A DNA stretch of 64,000 nt, from contig NZ_CP121648.1 in NCBI RefSeq assembly GCF_029714205.1, positions 930,001 through 994,000 of the forward strand. Direction: 5' to 3'. The notes below the pieces were generated by a model. It had not been told where the DNA came from. It did no database searches and saw only the letters and a list, made by a program, of their open reading frames with translations. Origin of the DNA: Methylobacterium sp. CB376 (GTDB taxonomy: Bacteria; Pseudomonadota; Alphaproteobacteria; Rhizobiales; Beijerinckiaceae). The translations under genes were made by a program, and so were the position numbers. Of the stretch, positions 1 to 8,749 are shown one piece after another (position 1 is the stretch's first letter; every line of letters begins with the position of its first letter).

Positions 1-366
1 GTTATCAACCTCAACCCGAAGCCACCGCTCAGATGGCCCAGGATCGTCTTCCAGGGACTTTGTCCAGGCAGCGTAGACCTCACCAGCCAAGGCAAGCGTG
101 TGCTTGTGTGTGAGCCTCTTTGGCCCTTCCCGGACCGAACGCCAGACCGCCTCCAAGTAGGCTACCGCGCGGGCTTGCCGCTCCTTGGCCTCCCCGGGGT
201 CACGGGTGCGCAACGACGTACGAACGTCCTTGGCCTTCTCCGAGATGACGATGTTCGCCACCTCCTCCCCTACTGGGATGGAGAGCCTCATACCGCGCAC
301 CTTCGCGGCCACGTCCGCCGGGATACGCTGAACCAGTTGGTGGAAGGAGGAACCTGAACGCCTCAT
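1..366 (-). CDS. Tyrosine-type site-specific integrase, N-terminal part (runs off the window)
   Basis: The minus strand is open from an ATG at 366 to the window edge, giving 122 residues. It begins MRRSGSSFHQLVQRIP and continues with VRTSLRTRDPGEAKERQA. This pattern (a short basic entry, a strand-forming RIPADVAAKV-like stretch, then a sentence like SLRTRDPxEAKxR) is typical of the DUF6538 N-terminal domain of phage and island integrases. The catalytic Arg-His-Arg-Tyr part would lie beyond position 1 and is not visible. The gene starts 111 bp past the 3' end of tRNA-Leu and runs away from it, the usual place for an integrase that recombines at the tRNA 3' end. Family assignment is inference from the N-terminus; the reading frame and start are seen directly. 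Confidence 0.75.
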   Translation of the reverse strand, partial: MRRSGSSFHQLVQRIPADVAAKVRGMRLSIPVGEEVANIVISEKAKDVRTSLRTRDPGEAKERQARAVAYLEAVWRSVREGPKRLTHKHTLALAGEVYAAWTKSLEDDPGPSERWLRVEVDN

Positions 367-458
367 GGGGCGGGCCATCTGAACGGGCATTGTTGAGCAC
401 ACCTGTTGAACAGCCAGGTGCCAGCCAACCCATTCAAATCAAGATGCTTTTGAGGCGT

Positions 459-479
459 CAACCACTTAAGGAGTGGTTG
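459..479. repeat. Inverted repeat touching the tRNA-Leu 3' end
   Basis: Two 8-base arms, CAACCACT (459-466) and AGTGGTTG (472-479), pair perfectly around a 5-base loop. The right arm runs into the encoded CCA of the tRNA. It may be a tRNA terminator or 3'-processing hairpin, or an arm site of the integrase attachment region. A second, shorter inverted repeat (CACCTG at 400-405, CAGGTG at 415-420) lies between it and the integrase start. Confidence 0.45.
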
Positions 480-562
480 GTGCCCAGGAGAGGACTCGAA
501 CCTCCACGGCTTGCACCACTGGTACCTGAAACCAGCGCGTCTACCAATTCCGCCACCTGGGC
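478..562 (-). tRNA. tRNA-Leu (CAG anticodon)
   Basis: Read on the minus strand, the gene starts GCCCAGG and ends CCTGGGC followed by discriminator A and an encoded CCA (478-480). The acceptor stem pairs over 7 bp. The anticodon stem CTGGT/ACCAG closes the loop TTCAGGT, giving anticodon CAG. The D-arm has AATTGGTAGACGC and the T-arm GGTTCGAGTCC. The long variable arm between them fits a class II leucine tRNA. The neighbouring integrase suggests the 3' end serves as an attachment core. Confidence 0.97.
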
Positions 563-602
563 CCGAGGCGCCAGCGGCGCCGCGGTGGGGATCGTTTAGT
601 GG

Positions 603-644
603 GCGGCGGGCTCACCGTCAACGGGGGAAACGCGAGCCCGCCGC
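603..644 (-). terminator. Hairpin just after leuC
   Basis: An 11-bp perfect stem (GCGGCGGGCTC at 603-613, GAGCCCGCCGC at 634-644) begins 8 bases beyond the leuC stop codon on the minus strand and ends before the tRNA. No long U-tract follows, as is common in genomes this rich in GC, so termination activity is inferred. Confidence 0.5.
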
Positions 645-652
645 GCAAAGCG

Positions 653-2065
653 TCACGCGGAGCGCGGCCACTCGCGGATGTCCACGAAATGGCCCGCCAC
701 CGCCGCCGCCGCCGCCATCGCGGGCGACACCAGGTGCGTGCGGCCCTTGTGACCCTGCCGGCCCTCGAAGTTGCGGTTCGAGGTCGAGGCGCAGCGCTCG
801 TGCGGCTTCAGCCGGTCGGCATTCATGCCCAGGCACATCGAGCAGCCCGGCTCGCGCCAGTCGAAGCCCGCCTCGATCAGGATCCGGGCGATGCCCTCCT
901 GCTCGGCCTGCTGCTTCACCAGACCCGAGCCCGGCACCACCATGGCGCTCACGCCCGGGTGGACCTTGCGGCCCTCCACCATCCGCGCCACCACGCGCAG
1001 ATCCTCGATCCGCCCGTTGGTGCAGGAGCCGATGAACACCTTGTCGAGGCCGATCTCGGTGATCCGCTGCCCCGGCGCGAGGCCCATATAGGCCAGGGCC
1101 TGCTCCTTCGAGCGGCGGATGGTCTCGTCGGCGATCGCCGCCGGGTCCGGCACCCGCCCCTGCACCGAGACCACGTCCTCCGGGCTCGTGCCCCAGGTCA
1201 CGATCGGCGGCAGATTCGCCGCGTCGAGCCGCACCTCGCGGTCGAAGAAAGCGCCCTCGTCGCTGGCGAGGCTCTCCCAATAGGCGCGGGCCCGGTCGAA
1301 GGCCGCGCCCTTGGGCGCCTTCGGACGGTCCTTCACGTACGCGAAGGTGGTCTCGTCCGGCGCCACCATGCCGGCCCGGGCGCCGCCCTCCACCGACATG
1401 TTGCAGATCGTCATCCGGCCCTCCATCGACAGGCTCCGGATCGCCTCCCCGGCATATTCCAGCACGTGGCCGGTGCCGCCCGCGGTCCCGATCTCGCCGA
1501 TGATCGCCAGGATGATGTCCTTGGCGGTGACGCCGGCCGGCAGGCGGCCGTCCACCGTCACCCGCATGTTCTTGGCCTTCTTCTGCACCAGCGTCTGGGT
1601 GGCGAGCACGTGCTCCACCTCCGAGGTGCCGATGCCGTGCGCCAGCGCCCCGAAGGCGCCGTGCGTCGAGGTGTGCGAGTCCCCGCACACGATGGTCTGG
1701 CCGGGCAGCGTGAAGCCCTGCTCGGGGCCGATGATGTGCACGATGCCCTGGCGCCGGTCCAGCGCGTCGTAATACTCGATCCCGAACTCGCGCACGTTGG
1801 CGGCGAGCGCCTCGATCTGGGTGCGGCTCTCCGGGTCCTCGATGCCGAGGCTGCGGTCCGAGGTCTGCACGTTGTGATCGACGACCGCGAGCGTCTTCTC
1901 CGGGTGGTGCACCCGGCGGCCGGCCAGCCGAAGCCCCTCGAAGGCCTGGGGCGAGGTCACCTCGTGCACGAGGTGGCGGTCGATGTAGAGGAGGCAGGTG
2001 CCGTCCGGCTGACGATCGACGACGTGGTCGTCCCAGATCTTGTCGTAGAGGGTGCGCGGGGCCAT
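653..2065 (-). CDS. leuC: 3-isopropylmalate dehydratase large subunit
   Basis: LeuC isomerises 2-isopropylmalate to 3-isopropylmalate in leucine biosynthesis, as a heterodimer with LeuD. The 470-residue protein has the normal length and starts [16 protein letters not shown]. The cubane [4Fe-4S] cysteine ligands are visible: one in GSCTNGR (about residue 347) and two in CSMCLGMN (about 407 and 410). [20 protein letters not shown] is the typical aconitase-family substrate loop. leuD is not next to it in this window; upstream on the same strand is an unrelated ABC importer. A hairpin follows the stop codon. The assignment is very secure. Confidence 0.98.
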   Translation of the reverse strand: MAPRTLYDKIWDDHVVDRQPDGTCLLYIDRHLVHEVTSPQAFEGLRLAGRRVHHPEKTLAVVDHNVQTSDRSLGIEDPESRTQIEALAANVREFGIEYYDALDRRQGIVHIIGPEQGFTLPGQTIVCGDSHTSTHGAFGALAHGIGTSEVEHVLATQTLVQKKAKNMRVTVDGRLPAGVTAKDIILAIIGEIGTAGGTGHVLEYAGEAIRSLSMEGRMTICNMSVEGGARAGMVAPDETTFAYVKDRPKAPKGAAFDRARAYWESLASDEGAFFDREVRLDAANLPPIVTWGTSPEDVVSVQGRVPDPAAIADETIRRSKEQALAYMGLAPGQRITEIGLDKVFIGSCTNGRIEDLRVVARMVEGRKVHPGVSAMVVPGSGLVKQQAEQEGIARILIEAGFDWREPGCSMCLGMNADRLKPHERCASTSNRNFEGRQGHKGRTHLVSPAMAAAAAVAGHFVDIREWPRSA

Positions 2066-2157
2066 GGCGGTGGGATGCCTTGTCAGGTTTTCTTGGCGGA
2101 CCGGCCCTGAGAGCAGCGGTCGACCCGCGATGTAATACGCTCATCCGCGAGGCGAAA

Positions 2158-2198
2158 GGGCCCGCGGCGCCTCACCGGTGCGCGCGGGCCGCGGGCCC
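2158..2198 (-). terminator. Probable terminator of the ABC importer operon
   Basis: A 10-bp stem (GGGCCCGCGG at 2158-2167, CCGCGGGCCC at 2189-2198) lies 18 bases past the stop codon of the last permease gene, between the importer operon and leuC. Confidence 0.45.
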
Positions 2199-2216
2199 GC
2201 GCGGATCCGGCCGCCG

Positions 2217-3092
2217 CTACTCCTTCACGGCCCCGGTCATGGCCGAGACGTAGTGCTCGACGAAGAACGAGTAGAGGATCACGAGGGGCAGCGAGCCGAC
2301 CAGCGCGCCGGCCATCAGCGAGCCCCAGCGGTAGATGTCCCCGTCCACGAACTCGCTCACCACCGCCACCGGCACGGTCTTGTTCGGCGTCGAGGACAGG
2401 AAGGTCAGTGCGTAGATGAACTCGTTCCAGCACAAGGTCAGCGAGAAGATCCCGGCCGAGATCAGACCCGGAACCGCCAGCGGCAGGATGATCCGGGTCA
2501 GGATCTGCCAGCGCCCGGCCCCGTCGATGAGGGCGCATTCCTCCAGCTCGTAGGGGATGGTCTTGAAGTAGCCCATCAGCAGCCAGGTCGAGAACGGGAT
2601 CAGGATGGTCGGGTAGACCAGGATCAGCGCCAGGGGCGAGTCGAACAGCCCGTAGGCCTGGATGATCGTCGCGAGCGGGATGAACAGGATCGAGGGCGGC
2701 ACCAGGTAGGCGAGGAAGATCGCCGCGCCCACGAAGGCCGCGCCCCGGTAGCGGATGCGCACGATCGCGTAGGCGGCGAGCACGCTCGCGAACAGCGACA
2801 GCAGCGTGGCCGCCACCGAGACCAGCATCGTGTTCCAGAGCCACAGCGGGTACTTGGTCTCGAACAGGAGCTTGCTGATGTGCTTGAGCGTCGGGGAGAC
2901 CACGAAGAACGGGTTGTAGGTCTCCATATCGATGAGCTGGTCGTCCGGCTTGATGGCGGTCAGCGCCATCCAGTAGAACGGGAAGAGCAGCACCACCAGG
3001 ATGATCCCGAGCGGCAGGTAGAGGGTCACGAGACGGCGCGGGAGCGTCTCGAGATAGGCCATGCCCTCGGAATGGTCGGCGACCTGGGCCAT
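2217..3092 (-). CDS. Carbohydrate ABC transporter permease (MalG type)
   Basis: One of the two inner-membrane channel subunits of a CUT1 importer. The start at 3092 (MAQVADHSEG) is preferred over an internal ATG at 3062 because GAGGAG lies 7 bases upstream; this gives 291 residues. About six membrane segments are visible, the first at residues 21-42. The cytoplasmic EAA loop that docks to the ATPase is present around residue 184 (EECALIDGAGRWQ). The gene follows the MalF-type permease by 11 bp and is the last of a four-gene operon. The family is certain, the sugar is not: nothing in the sequence names the substrate. Confidence 0.93.
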   Translation of the reverse strand: MAQVADHSEGMAYLETLPRRLVTLYLPLGIILVVLLFPFYWMALTAIKPDDQLIDMETYNPFFVVSPTLKHISKLLFETKYPLWLWNTMLVSVAATLLSLFASVLAAYAIVRIRYRGAAFVGAAIFLAYLVPPSILFIPLATIIQAYGLFDSPLALILVYPTILIPFSTWLLMGYFKTIPYELEECALIDGAGRWQILTRIILPLAVPGLISAGIFSLTLCWNEFIYALTFLSSTPNKTVPVAVVSEFVDGDIYRWGSLMAGALVGSLPLVILYSFFVEHYVSAMTGAVKE

Positions 3093-3103
3093 CGGGACTC
3101 TCC

Positions 3104-4048
3104 TCAACCGGATTGCCACTTGCGGTTCTGGAGTCCGAACCACGAGATCAGGATCGCGACGAGCAGGAACGGCACCATCGCGGTGGCGATCGCCGCCCCC
3201 TCGCCGAGGCTGCCCGACAGGATGCCGCGCTGGTAGGACAGGGTCGCCATCAGGTGGGTCGCGTTCACCGGCCCGCCGCGCGTCATGGCCCAGATCAGCT
3301 GGAAGTCCGTGAAGGTGAACAGGACCGAGAAGGTCATCACCACGGCGATGATCGGGGTCAGCAGCGGGAAGGTGATGTGGCGGAAGTTCTGCCAGGGCGT
3401 GGCGCCGTCGATCGTCGCCGCCTCGTACAGCGAGGGCGACACGGTCTGCAGGCCCGCCAGCAGGGTGATCGCGATGAAGGGCACGCCGCGCCAGATGTTG
3501 GCGAAGATCACGCAGGCCCGGGCCCAGGTCGGGTCGCCCAGGAAGTCGATGTTGCGGTCGAGCAGCCCGAGATGGCGCAGCGACCACGAGATGATCGAGA
3601 ACTGGCTGTCGAAGATCCACCAGAAGGCCAGCGCCGACAGCACGGTCGGCACCACGAAGGGGATCAGCACGATCGAGCGGATCAGGGCCTTGAAGGGCAG
3701 GCGCTTGTTGAGCAGGAGCGCGAGGTAGAGGCCGATGCCGAACTTCGCCACCGAGGCGATGGCCGTGTAGAGCAGCGTGTTGAAGACCGAGAGCCAGAAG
3801 ACGCTGTCGTCCCACAGCCACTCGTAGTTCTCCAGGCCGACGAACTCCCCGCCCCGGCCGATCCGCGTGTCGGTGAAGGAGAGCCAGATGCCCTTCACCA
3901 GCGGGTAGGCCAGGAACAGGAGCAGGATCAGGGCCGCCGGCAGCATGAACCAGAAGCCGAGCCAGCCGCGGCTGGTGCGCAGCCGGTTCCAGGCGGAGGT
4001 GCCCTGCCGGGCTTTTGCGACCGGACGGTCGAGGGCGAGGTCGGCCAT
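3104..4048 (-). CDS. Carbohydrate ABC transporter permease (MalF type)
   Basis: The 314-residue inner-membrane partner of the next permease. A cytoplasmic N-terminus of about 30 residues is followed by a first membrane helix (LGFWFMLPAALILLLFLAYP), a periplasmic loop, and the permease core. The EAA loop is visible near residue 207 (YEAATIDGATPWQNF). It lies 77 bp after the binding-protein gene, a gap filled by a strong hairpin. The two permeases are 11 bp apart and probably made together. Family assignment is secure; the substrate is unknown. Confidence 0.93.
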   Translation of the reverse strand: MADLALDRPVAKARQGTSAWNRLRTSRGWLGFWFMLPAALILLLFLAYPLVKGIWLSFTDTRIGRGGEFVGLENYEWLWDDSVFWLSVFNTLLYTAIASVAKFGIGLYLALLLNKRLPFKALIRSIVLIPFVVPTVLSALAFWWIFDSQFSIISWSLRHLGLLDRNIDFLGDPTWARACVIFANIWRGVPFIAITLLAGLQTVSPSLYEAATIDGATPWQNFRHITFPLLTPIIAVVMTFSVLFTFTDFQLIWAMTRGGPVNATHLMATLSYQRGILSGSLGEGAAIATAMVPFLLVAILISWFGLQNRKWQSG

Positions 4049-4078
4049 GGGGCCTCCAGCGACGGCGGGACCAACGGG

Positions 4079-4113
4079 CCGCGCCGGCTCCCCGCCGCGG
4101 GGAGCCGGCGCGG
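4079..4113 (-). promoter_or_regulatory. Intercistronic hairpin between binding protein and permease genes
   Basis: A 15-bp perfect stem (left arm 4079-4093, loop GCCGC, right arm 4099-4113) sits in the 77-bp gap after the binding-protein gene. In other ABC importers, hairpins here stop downstream transcription partly or protect the upstream mRNA, so that more binding protein than permease is made. That role is inferred here; the structure itself is seen. Confidence 0.6.
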
Positions 4114-4125
4114 CGATTCAACGCC

Positions 4126-5436
4126 TCACGCCGACCGGAAGATGCGCTGGGCCTGCCGCTCCGCCGTGCGGATGGCGCCCTTCACGTCCTCGCGGCCGGT
4201 GCAGTAGGAGGCGAACATGTCGACGATGACGAAGTCGGCGAGCACGGCCGCCACCTTCTCGCTCACCGGGGCGAGGCCGCCCGCCGCCAGCGTCCGGGTC
4301 GAGGCCTCGCCGAAGACCTTGTTCTTCGGGTCCGAGGTCCAGATCGGGTTGTTGGCGTAGGCCTTCAGCGGGTGGCAGAGGTAGCCCTGCGCCGCCTGCA
4401 GCCACGCATTGTAGTTCTGCGCCTCCAGCGCGAAGGCCATGAAGGCTTTGCAGGCGTTCGGGGCCTTCGTGTAGGTGTAGGCCAGGATCGGGAAGGCGAG
4501 CTGGAACTCGGTCGGCTTGCCGGACTTGCCGACCGGGTAGACCGCGTGGTCCATGTCCTCGGCGATGTCCTTGCGCTCGGTCTTGGCTGCGGCGTAGATC
4601 GAGATGCCGTTATTGGTCAGGTAGAGCTCGCCGGACAGGAACGCCTTGTTGTTCGAGGAATCGTTCCACGAGACCGTCCCGGGGATGAAGGTCTCGTAGA
4701 GGCTCTTGACGTATTCGAGCGCCTTGGCGGTCTCCGGCGAGTTGATGATGATCTTCTCGTTGGCGTCGACCAGGTAGGCGTCGTGCGACCACAGCGCCCA
4801 GTGGATCCAGGAATTGGCGTCGCCGGTGGCGTGGCCGAGGGCGAAGCCGGACGGCGTGTTGTTCTTCTTGAGCGCGCGGCAGAGTTCGAGGAAGCCGCCG
4901 AGATCCTCCGGGAACTTGCTGAACCCGGCCTTCTGCATGGCCGCGATCCGGTAGTTGAGGTAGCCGCCGTTGAAGGCCATCGGGATGGCGATCCACTTGC
5001 CCTTCACCTTGCCGTAGGCCTCGGCGGCGGGCAGCCAGCCGCCGTACTTCTTGCCGAGGTAGTCGGCGACGTCGCCGACCTCGAGGCATTTCGACGGGAA
5101 CAGAGCCGGGAAGGAGTAGAGGCCCCAGACCATGTCGGGGCCCTGGCCGGTATTGGCGGCGACCGAGGCCTTCGGCTGGATGTCGTCGAAGGACTCGCTC
5201 GTGACGCTCACCGGCACGCCCGTCGCCTTGGTGAAGGCGTCGACGAGGCGCATGAAGGCCTCGTCCTCCGAGGGGATGAAGCGCTTCCAGCGCAGGAGCT
5301 TCAGCGAGGCGCCGGGCTCGGGCTTCCACTGGCTCTCCTGGGCCCAGGCCCTGGCGAAGCCGTCGAGGCAAGCGGCCCCGGACAGGCCGAGCGCGGCGCC
5401 CGCCTTGAGGATCTGACGGCGGTCGAAGAACGTCAT
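4126..5436 (-). CDS. Extracellular sugar-type solute-binding protein
   Basis: The periplasmic receptor of the importer, 436 residues. The ATG at 5436 is chosen because the only earlier in-frame start is a TTG at 5445, and GGGAG lies at a suitable distance. The N-terminus MTFFDRRQILKAGAALGLS carries a twin arginine before a hydrophobic stretch, so export may be by Tat; a cysteine at about residue 21 leaves a lipoprotein possible but the lipobox is weak. The rest is a family-1 binding fold (VDAFTKATGVPVSVTSESFDD, GPDMVWG, AFNGGYLNYRI). Hairpins lie in the gaps on both sides. The ligand cannot be told from sequence. Confidence 0.92.
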   Translation of the reverse strand: MTFFDRRQILKAGAALGLSGAACLDGFARAWAQESQWKPEPGASLKLLRWKRFIPSEDEAFMRLVDAFTKATGVPVSVTSESFDDIQPKASVAANTGQGPDMVWGLYSFPALFPSKCLEVGDVADYLGKKYGGWLPAAEAYGKVKGKWIAIPMAFNGGYLNYRIAAMQKAGFSKFPEDLGGFLELCRALKKNNTPSGFALGHATGDANSWIHWALWSHDAYLVDANEKIIINSPETAKALEYVKSLYETFIPGTVSWNDSSNNKAFLSGELYLTNNGISIYAAAKTERKDIAEDMDHAVYPVGKSGKPTEFQLAFPILAYTYTKAPNACKAFMAFALEAQNYNAWLQAAQGYLCHPLKAYANNPIWTSDPKNKVFGEASTRTLAAGGLAPVSEKVAAVLADFVIVDMFASYCTGREDVKGAIRTAERQAQRIFRSA

Positions 5437-5487
5437 GTGGCGCAACTCCCGAAATGTGGCGGGGGCTCGCGGCCCCTCTTGGAAGCG

Positions 5488-5513
5488 GAGCGCCGGGCCG
5501 GACGGCCCGGCGC

Positions 5514-5515
<2 letters not shown>
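5488..5515 (-). terminator. Perfect 12-bp hairpin at the end of the ATPase gene
   Basis: The arms GAGCGCCGGGCC (5488-5499) and GGCCCGGCGCTC (5504-5515) pair perfectly around the loop GGAC and overlap the ATPase stop codon. It has no U-tract. It may attenuate transcription between the ATPase gene and the binding-protein gene, or stabilise an mRNA end. Confidence 0.5.
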
Positions 5516-6608
<1,093 letters not shown>

Positions 6609-6862
6609 CGCCTCGTCCCTCCCGGTCAGGCCCCGGCCCGGGCGGGCCGGCGGGACTGCGCGGAGCGGCAGCGCTGCCACAGACGGGCGACGGATGCGTG
6701 ACGACGCGGCGCGTCGAGCCTCATGAGCGTTCCTTCCCGGGATCGGGGCGGCTTGCCGCCTCTCGTCGTTCGGGGCCATCATCGGCACCTGAGGGCGCGA
6801 GATCAAGCGCCCCCGGCCTGCACCCATCGTCGGATGCGGGTCCGTGCCCGCGGGAGAGACGC

Positions 6863-7828
6863 TTGAAGTCCACAGAACTCCTGATGCTGCGGCCGATGAT
6901 GCCGCTCGTGACCGAGTCCCTGGAGCGGCTCTTCACCCTGCACCGGGCCGGGCCGGGAGCGGACCCGGACCGGCTGATCGCGCAGGTCGGCCCCCGGGTG
7001 CGGGGCCTCGCGGTAAGCGGCGTGCGGGTGGACGACGCGCTCCTCGACCGCCTGCCGGCGCTGGAGATCGTGGCGAATTTCGGCGTCGGCTACGACACGA
7101 TCGACGCGGCCGCCTGCGGGCGCCGGGGCGTCGTGGTGACGAACACGCCCGACGTGCTCACCGACGAGGTGGCGGACCTCGCGGTCGGCCTGCTCCTCGC
7201 CACATTGCGCCAGATCCCGCAGGTCGACCGCTACCTGCGCGAAGGCAAGTGGCTGGAGAAGCCCTACCCGCTCACCGGGACGCTGCGCGGGCGCCACGTC
7301 GGCATCCTGGGACTCGGGCGGATCGGCCGGGCCATCGCGCACCGGCTCGAAGCGTTCGGGGTGACGCTCGCCTATCACGGCCGGCGCCCGCAGGAGGACG
7401 TGCCCTACGCCTACCACCCCACGCTGATGGACCTCGCCGAGGCGGTGGACGTGCTGATCGTGGTCGCGCCGGGCGGGCCGGAGACGCGCAACATCGTCGA
7501 CGCCGCGGTGCTGGCGGCGCTCGGGCCGGAGGGCATCCTGATCAACGTCGCCCGCGGCAGCCTCGTGGACGAGGAGGCGCTGATCGCGGCCCTGAAGAAC
7601 CGCACCATCCTCAGCGCGGGCCTCGACGTCTTCGCGGACGAGCCGCGGGTGCCCGCCGAGCTGATCGCGCAGGAGCACGCGGTGCTGCTGCCGCATGTCG
7701 GCTCGGCCTCGGTCCACACCCGCACGGCCATGGGCCAGCTCTGCGTGGATAACCTCGTGTCGTGGTTTTCGGGCAAGGGGCCGCTCACGCCCGTGGTCGA
7801 GACGCCCTGGCCGCGGACCGCGCCGTGA
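6863..7828 (+). CDS. D-2-hydroxyacid dehydrogenase (hydroxypyruvate/glyoxylate reductase-like)
   Basis: An NAD(P)-dependent reductase of 2-keto acids, 321 residues from a TTG at 6863. That start has GGGAGAG 4 bases upstream and gives MKSTELLMLRPMMP, which fits the family; the first ATG (6884) would trim seven residues. The Rossmann motif is GLGRIGRAI. The catalytic triad is visible: Arg in NVARGSLVDE, Glu in ADEPRVP, His in LLPHVGSAS. It is divergent from the sugar importer and overlaps the next gene by four bases (GTGA), so the two are probably coupled. The exact substrate is open; the motif set fits hydroxypyruvate or glyoxylate reductases. Confidence 0.92.
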   Translation: MKSTELLMLRPMMPLVTESLERLFTLHRAGPGADPDRLIAQVGPRVRGLAVSGVRVDDALLDRLPALEIVANFGVGYDTIDAAACGRRGVVVTNTPDVLTDEVADLAVGLLLATLRQIPQVDRYLREGKWLEKPYPLTGTLRGRHVGILGLGRIGRAIAHRLEAFGVTLAYHGRRPQEDVPYAYHPTLMDLAEAVDVLIVVAPGGPETRNIVDAAVLAALGPEGILINVARGSLVDEEALIAALKNRTILSAGLDVFADEPRVPAELIAQEHAVLLPHVGSASVHTRTAMGQLCVDNLVSWFSGKGPLTPVVETPWPRTAP

Positions 7829-8652
7829 GGCCGAGGCCCGTCCGGGCCCCCGCGGGCCTTCGGGCCCCGGCGGGCCTTCGGGCCCCCGCGGGCCTTCTGG
7901 CGGCGGCGGGGCTCGCGACCCTGGCGGGGCTCAGCCTCGCCGCGGCGGCGCTCGCCGATCCGGCCCGGCCGCGCAGCGACGCGGAGGCGCTGGGCGGCTG
8001 GGCCCTCTCGCTCAACGGCAGCCACCGGCGCTGCATCGTGACGCTGACGGACGAGGCCGCGCCGGGCGGCCACGCCCTGCGCTTTCCGGCGGGCTGCCGG
8101 CGGGCGCTTCCGGTGCTGGGCGGCCTGTCGGCCTGGCGGCTGGAGGACGGGGCGCTGCGCCTCGTCGGGCCGGATGCCAGGAAGCTCGACTTCGCCCTGC
8201 GCGAGACGCCCGGTGCCCTGAAGGCGGAGGTCGGCCCGGCCGAGATCTACGCGCTCGAGCCCGAGGGGCCGCGGGCCGCGCCGGCCCCGGCGGCGGTGAC
8301 GCAGGCCGCCCTCGCGCCCGCTCCGGCGAAGCCCTCCGATCCCGCGCCGCCCGAGGCGGCCGCGCTGCCGCCCGAGGCGGCGGCGCTGGCGGGCACCTAT
8401 GCCCTCGACCGCGCGCCCGGGACGGAGACCTGCCGGCTCGCCCTCGATCCCGGGATCGTGCGGGTGCTGGAGGGCTGCCGCGACCTCGGCCTGACGGTGT
8501 TCGATCCCGTCTCCTGGCGCTACGAATCGGGGCGGCTCACCCTGGTGGCGCGGCGCGGCCACGCGGTGGCGCTGGTGCCCGCGGGCGATGGGATGTGGCG
8601 GCGCGAGCCGCAGGTCGGCACGGCCTTCGTGCTGCGCCGGGTCTCCCCTTGA
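7825..8652 (+). CDS. Exported protein with two AprI/Inh-like inhibitor domains
   Basis: A GTG at 7825 overlaps the previous stop codon and gives 275 residues. An Ala-rich leader with a tandem (R/G)APAGL repeat precedes a hydrophobic signal segment ending near AAAALADP. Two similar domains follow. The first (about 45-125) starts LGGWALSLNG with a Cys pair (RRCIVTL, AGCRR). The second (about 185-275) starts LAGTYALDRA with CRLAL and EGCRDLG and ends in WRREPQVGTAFVLRR. The LxGxW/Y start, the disulfide pair and the late F/L-rich strand match the AprI/Inh family of periplasmic metalloprotease inhibitors. An Ala/Pro linker joins them. No protease gene is nearby, so the target is unknown. Confidence 0.75.
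   Translation: MRPRPVRAPAGLRAPAGLRAPAGLLAAAGLATLAGLSLAAAALADPARPRSDAEALGGWALSLNGSHRRCIVTLTDEAAPGGHALRFPAGCRRALPVLGGLSAWRLEDGALRLVGPDARKLDFALRETPGALKAEVGPAEIYALEPEGPRAAPAPAAVTQAALAPAPAKPSDPAPPEAAALPPEAAALAGTYALDRAPGTETCRLALDPGIVRVLEGCRDLGLTVFDPVSWRYESGRLTLVARRGHAVALVPAGDGMWRREPQVGTAFVLRRVSP
7844..7897 (+). repeat. Three 18-bp tandem repeats in the leader of the AprI/Inh-like gene
   Basis: Units at 7844-7861, 7862-7879 and 7880-7897 differ by two bases at most and encode a repeating six-residue APAGLR-type block ahead of the signal segment. Confidence 0.85.
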
Positions 8653-8749
8653 GGCCGGCCGCGCGGGGCGGGATCGGCCCCCGGGCGGGTGCGCGAACCG
8701 CTCCCCGGCGCAGTGTCCCCCACCGCCCTTCGCTCCGATGAGGACCATC

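Noticed and set aside
599..2110. 503-residue plus-strand frame over leuC
   Set aside because: Mirror frame of leuC, full of His/Arg, a common artefact in very GC-rich genes.
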